From NCBI GenBank assembly GCA_937959145.1, contig CALGMC010000072.1, positions 1 to 8,328 on the forward strand: DNA of 8,328 nt, read 5' to 3'. Below the pieces are notes generated by a model, which worked only from the letters and a program-made list of their open reading frames with translations, was not told the DNA's origin and made no database searches. The stretch comes from an uncultured Chlorobiales bacterium. GTDB lineage: Bacteria; Bacteroidota; Chlorobiia; Chlorobiales; Thermochlorobacteraceae. Below, in pieces: positions 6,629 to 8,328 of this stretch; position 1 is the stretch's first letter, and each line of letters opens with the position of its first letter. The translations under genes were made by a program, and so were the position numbers.

Positions 6629-7317
6629 ACGCCATGCTCGTCGTAGCCGACAAACACATAGCCACGTCCCCAAACGGTTTTCAGGTATTTCGGATTTTTG
6701 GCGTCGTCGTGCAGTTTTGAGCGCAGTTTGCTAATCATCACGTCGATGGTGCGGTCGTAAGATTCCCAATGAATGCCTTTGGTGTGTTGCATAATGAACT
6801 CGCGGGAAAGCGTTTTGCCTTCGTTTTTGACAAGCAAGAGCAGAAGTTCAAATTCGGTTGAAGTCAAATCAAGGGGCTGGTCGAAAAGCGTAGCGGAAAA
6901 TGTTTTTTCGTCGAGCACCAGTGCGCCGCTTTTGTAGAGGGAATGTGGGCTTGTTGAGGCAGTGCGTCGCATCAGGCTTTGCAGACGGGCGACAAGTTCG
7001 CGTGGTTCAAAGGGTTTGGGAAGGTAATCGTCCGCGCCCATTTCCAAGCCGATAATGCGGTCATGCACGTCGCCGCGTGCAGTGAGCATGATAATTGGCG
7101 TTTGATAAGTTTGGCGAATCTCTTGCGCAACTTTGAAGCCGTCTTTTTCGGGAAGCATCACATCGAGCACAATGGCGTCGAAGGATTGTTCAGAAAGCAA
7201 TTTCATTGCCGCGCTTGGGGTTGAGGCATGGGTAAGATGGAACTCAAATTTCTGAAAGTAGGTGCTTAAAAGTTTCGCCAGCGAAAGGTCGTCGTCGATG
7301 AGCAGAATTTCTTTCAT
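6625..7317 (-). CDS. CpxR-like response regulator, OmpR/PhoB family
   Basis: Two-component transcription factor of 230 residues. The receiver domain has the acidic triad D8-D9-D10, phospho-acceptor Asp52 (IVLDVMLPEKDG), Thr79 (IIMLTARG) and Lys101 (DDYLPKPF). The C-terminal winged helix runs from about 130 to 224 (LTSTEFELLLLL, SREFIMQ, DRTIDVMISKLRSKL, VWGRGYVF). The MLTARG, then DR, then GLEMGADDYLPKPFEPRELVAR block resembles CpxR closely. The gene follows a CpxP/Spy-like lipoprotein, which supports an envelope-stress role by inference. I choose the ATG at 7317, where the receiver begins; a longer in-frame reading to 7425 would run through the terminator and add a Cys-rich, non-conserved extension. 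No histidine kinase is adjacent: downstream is convergent recG, with stops overlapping in TTAA. Confidence 0.93.
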   Translation of the reverse strand: MKEILLIDDDLSLAKLLSTYFQKFEFHLTHASTPSAAMKLLSEQSFDAIVLDVMLPEKDGFKVAQEIRQTYQTPIIMLTARGDVHDRIIGLEMGADDYLPKPFEPRELVARLQSLMRRTASTSPHSLYKSGALVLDEKTFSATLFDQPLDLTSTEFELLLLLVKNEGKTLSREFIMQHTKGIHWESYDRTIDVMISKLRSKLHDDAKNPKYLKTVWGRGYVFVGYDEHGV

Positions 7318-7338
7318 ATCACGGGTTGCGTTTTCCTG

Positions 7339-7381
7339 AAAAATACAAAACGAGAGACACCTGCAAGTGGTGCTCTCGTTT
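7339..7381 (-). terminator. Intrinsic terminator after the CpxP/Spy-like gene
   Basis: On the minus strand AAACGAGAG (7381-7373) pairs with CTCTCGTTT (7356-7348). The stem continues past one bulged base (7357) as CACC/GGTG (7372-7369 with 7361-7358), closing on a 7-base loop. It is followed by TTTTGTATTTTT (7350-7339). A 13-pair stem plus U-rich tract is a classic Rho-independent terminator. It lies 22 bases past the lipoprotein stop and ends about 20 bases before the regulator's start codon, so it may act as an attenuator for the regulator. Confidence 0.85.
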
Positions 7382-7403
7382 GGCTTAAACTTGATGAAAT
7401 GAA

Positions 7404-8285
7404 TTACTCTTGATGTTTTCCCCAATGCTTTTTTCGCCCGTAGGGGTTGCCGCCAAATTTGGCTTGACGCTCCGCCATTTGAAGCAGTTTTTCAGAGGCT
7501 TTTTCGCGCTGTGCAGGCGTGAGCAACGCATGAGCGGAGCGAGCCGCATCTTTCATCGCTAAGCGCACTTCGGCTTGTTTGGCATCGAGTTGCGCCGCAC
7601 CTTGATTGAGGACGCTTTCGTCCATCTTATCTTTTCTGAACTCGCGAATGAAGGCTTGCATTTGAGCGTGCCGTGCAGGTTCAGGGTTAACATTGACTTT
7701 GGATTGAAAGGTTTCGATGATTTGCTTCATCGCAGTTTGTTGCGCCTCAGTCAAGGCAAGCTCGCGCGTCAGTTTTTTGAGCATAAAGTCGCCGCCCATA
7801 ACGCCGCGCATGTCTTTTCGCTTTTCCTGTTTTGCCGACTTGCGATTGTAGCGTGCTTCGAGTTTATCGGCGATTTTGGCGCGTTGTTCGCTTGTCAGAA
7901 TTTGATGGGCTTGAACGAGTTTGGCTTGCATTGAAGCGTGCTGTTCTTTGGGGAAAAAATGCGGCATCATCTTCTCGAGGTCGGCATCGGAAAGCGTGCT
8001 TTGCTTGAAAGCGTTAGCGAAAGCCGTTAGTTCAGCTTTGCGTGTGCGATGTTTTGCCGCCATTTCTGACGCAAGTTCGTCGGTGAGTTTTTTGAACGCA
8101 ATTTTTTGCGATTCCGAAAGGTCGACTTCTGATTCAATCATGCGCAGAATGCCGTTTGAGAACTGAGCGCGCTCGTCGTCTTGCGCTATAATTGGATCGA
8201 TAGGCGATTGACCTTTATCGCCACACCCTGCGCTAACGAGCGTAACGATAATAAGGAGCGATACGAAAGCAAGTAAGTTTTTCAT
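7404..8285 (-). CDS. Lipoprotein with two tandem Spy/CpxP (LTxxQ) units
   Basis: Predicted lipoprotein of 293 residues: hydrophobic signal (4-19) and lipobox SAGC with Cys21, followed by GDKG. The mature part is mostly charged helix and contains four LTxxQ-type motifs: LSESQ (56-60), LTSEQ (130-134), LTEAQ (178-182) and LTPAQ (255-259). Spy and CpxP are about 160 residues with two such motifs, so this looks like two Spy/CpxP units in tandem (about 50-145 and 170-270). Spy is an ATP-independent periplasmic chaperone, and CpxP also dampens the CpxA kinase. By inference this protein is an envelope chaperone or stress sensor tied to the downstream CpxR-like regulator. Unlike Spy and CpxP, which are soluble, it is lipid-anchored. 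The C-terminus is rich in Lys, His and Gly (GRKKHWGKH). The signal peptide supports the ATG start; no Shine-Dalgarno is present. Confidence 0.85.
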   Translation of the reverse strand: MKNLLAFVSLLIIVTLVSAGCGDKGQSPIDPIIAQDDERAQFSNGILRMIESEVDLSESQKIAFKKLTDELASEMAAKHRTRKAELTAFANAFKQSTLSDADLEKMMPHFFPKEQHASMQAKLVQAHQILTSEQRAKIADKLEARYNRKSAKQEKRKDMRGVMGGDFMLKKLTRELALTEAQQTAMKQIIETFQSKVNVNPEPARHAQMQAFIREFRKDKMDESVLNQGAAQLDAKQAEVRLAMKDAARSAHALLTPAQREKASEKLLQMAERQAKFGGNPYGRKKHWGKHQE

Positions 8286-8319
8286 GGTTGGATAGAATTT
8301 AGTTTGAGAAATAGCACTT

Positions 8320-8327
8320 CAAACTTA
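8320..8327 (-). promoter_or_regulatory. Candidate -7 promoter element (TAAGTTTG) for the Spy/CpxP-like gene
   Basis: The minus strand reads TAAGTTTG, matching the Bacteroidetes -7 consensus TAnnTTTG, 34 bases before the ATG at 8285. A leader of about 28 bases would result. The matching -33 box would lie beyond the window edge, so it cannot be checked here. Confidence 0.35.
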
Positions 8328-8328
8328 C

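Noticed and set aside
7318..7425. In-frame N-terminal extension of the response regulator upstream to 7425
   Set aside because: It would translate through the terminator hairpin and overlap the lipoprotein gene end; the extension is Cys-rich and unlike any receiver domain, while MKEILLIDDD at 7317 is a normal receiver start.
7575..7934. Open plus-strand frame of 119 codons
   Set aside because: Antisense shadow of the Lys/Glu/Gln-rich Spy/CpxP-like gene; no family resemblance and no promoter or ribosome site.
1..8328. CRISPR array, tRNA/rRNA genes, transposon ends or defence island
   Set aside because: No regularly spaced direct repeats, no cloverleaf-like segment in the short spacers, and no transposase, integrase or known defence gene; the single nuclease-like protein is part of a housekeeping operon.

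Overview
The window reads as bacterial chromosome from the Chlorobi/Bacteroidetes side of the tree, possibly a gas-vacuolate green sulfur bacterium such as Chloroherpeton. This placement is an inference. It rests on gas-vesicle accessory genes next to housekeeping genes, a long GroES variant of a kind I associate with this group, almost no Shine-Dalgarno sequences, and two TAnnTTTG elements (the Bacteroidetes -7 promoter motif) upstream of genes. Coding density is very high. There is no gene-free stretch above about 120 bases, and I saw no RNA gene, insertion sequence, phage gene or CRISPR array.

Region 1 (about 4373 down to 1, minus strand) is one long co-directional run. In transcription order it is: a GroES-like co-chaperonin; a coiled-coil lipoprotein with a LysM-like domain; mtnA (methylthioribose-1-phosphate isomerase, methionine salvage); a 140-residue PD-(D/E)XK/Uma2-like protein; gvpF/L; gvpG; and thrB (homoserine kinase, cut by the window edge). 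From mtnA to thrB the genes overlap or lie within 12 bases of each other, so they probably share a transcript. The notable feature is that two gas-vesicle assembly genes, with no gvpA structural gene in view, sit between a methionine-salvage gene and a threonine-pathway gene. gvpG and thrB share an ATGA stop/start.

Region 2 (4493-6628, plus strand) is recG, the branched-DNA helicase. It diverges from the groES-like gene across a short spacer that holds a candidate promoter and an 8-base inverted repeat.

Region 3 (8285 down to 6625, minus strand) is an envelope-stress-like pair: a lipoprotein with two tandem Spy/CpxP (LTxxQ) units, then a CpxR-like response regulator. A strong intrinsic terminator lies between them, about 20 bases before the regulator's start codon. 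No sensor kinase is in the window. The regulator and recG converge and overlap by four bases (TTAA), which supplies a TAA stop on each strand.
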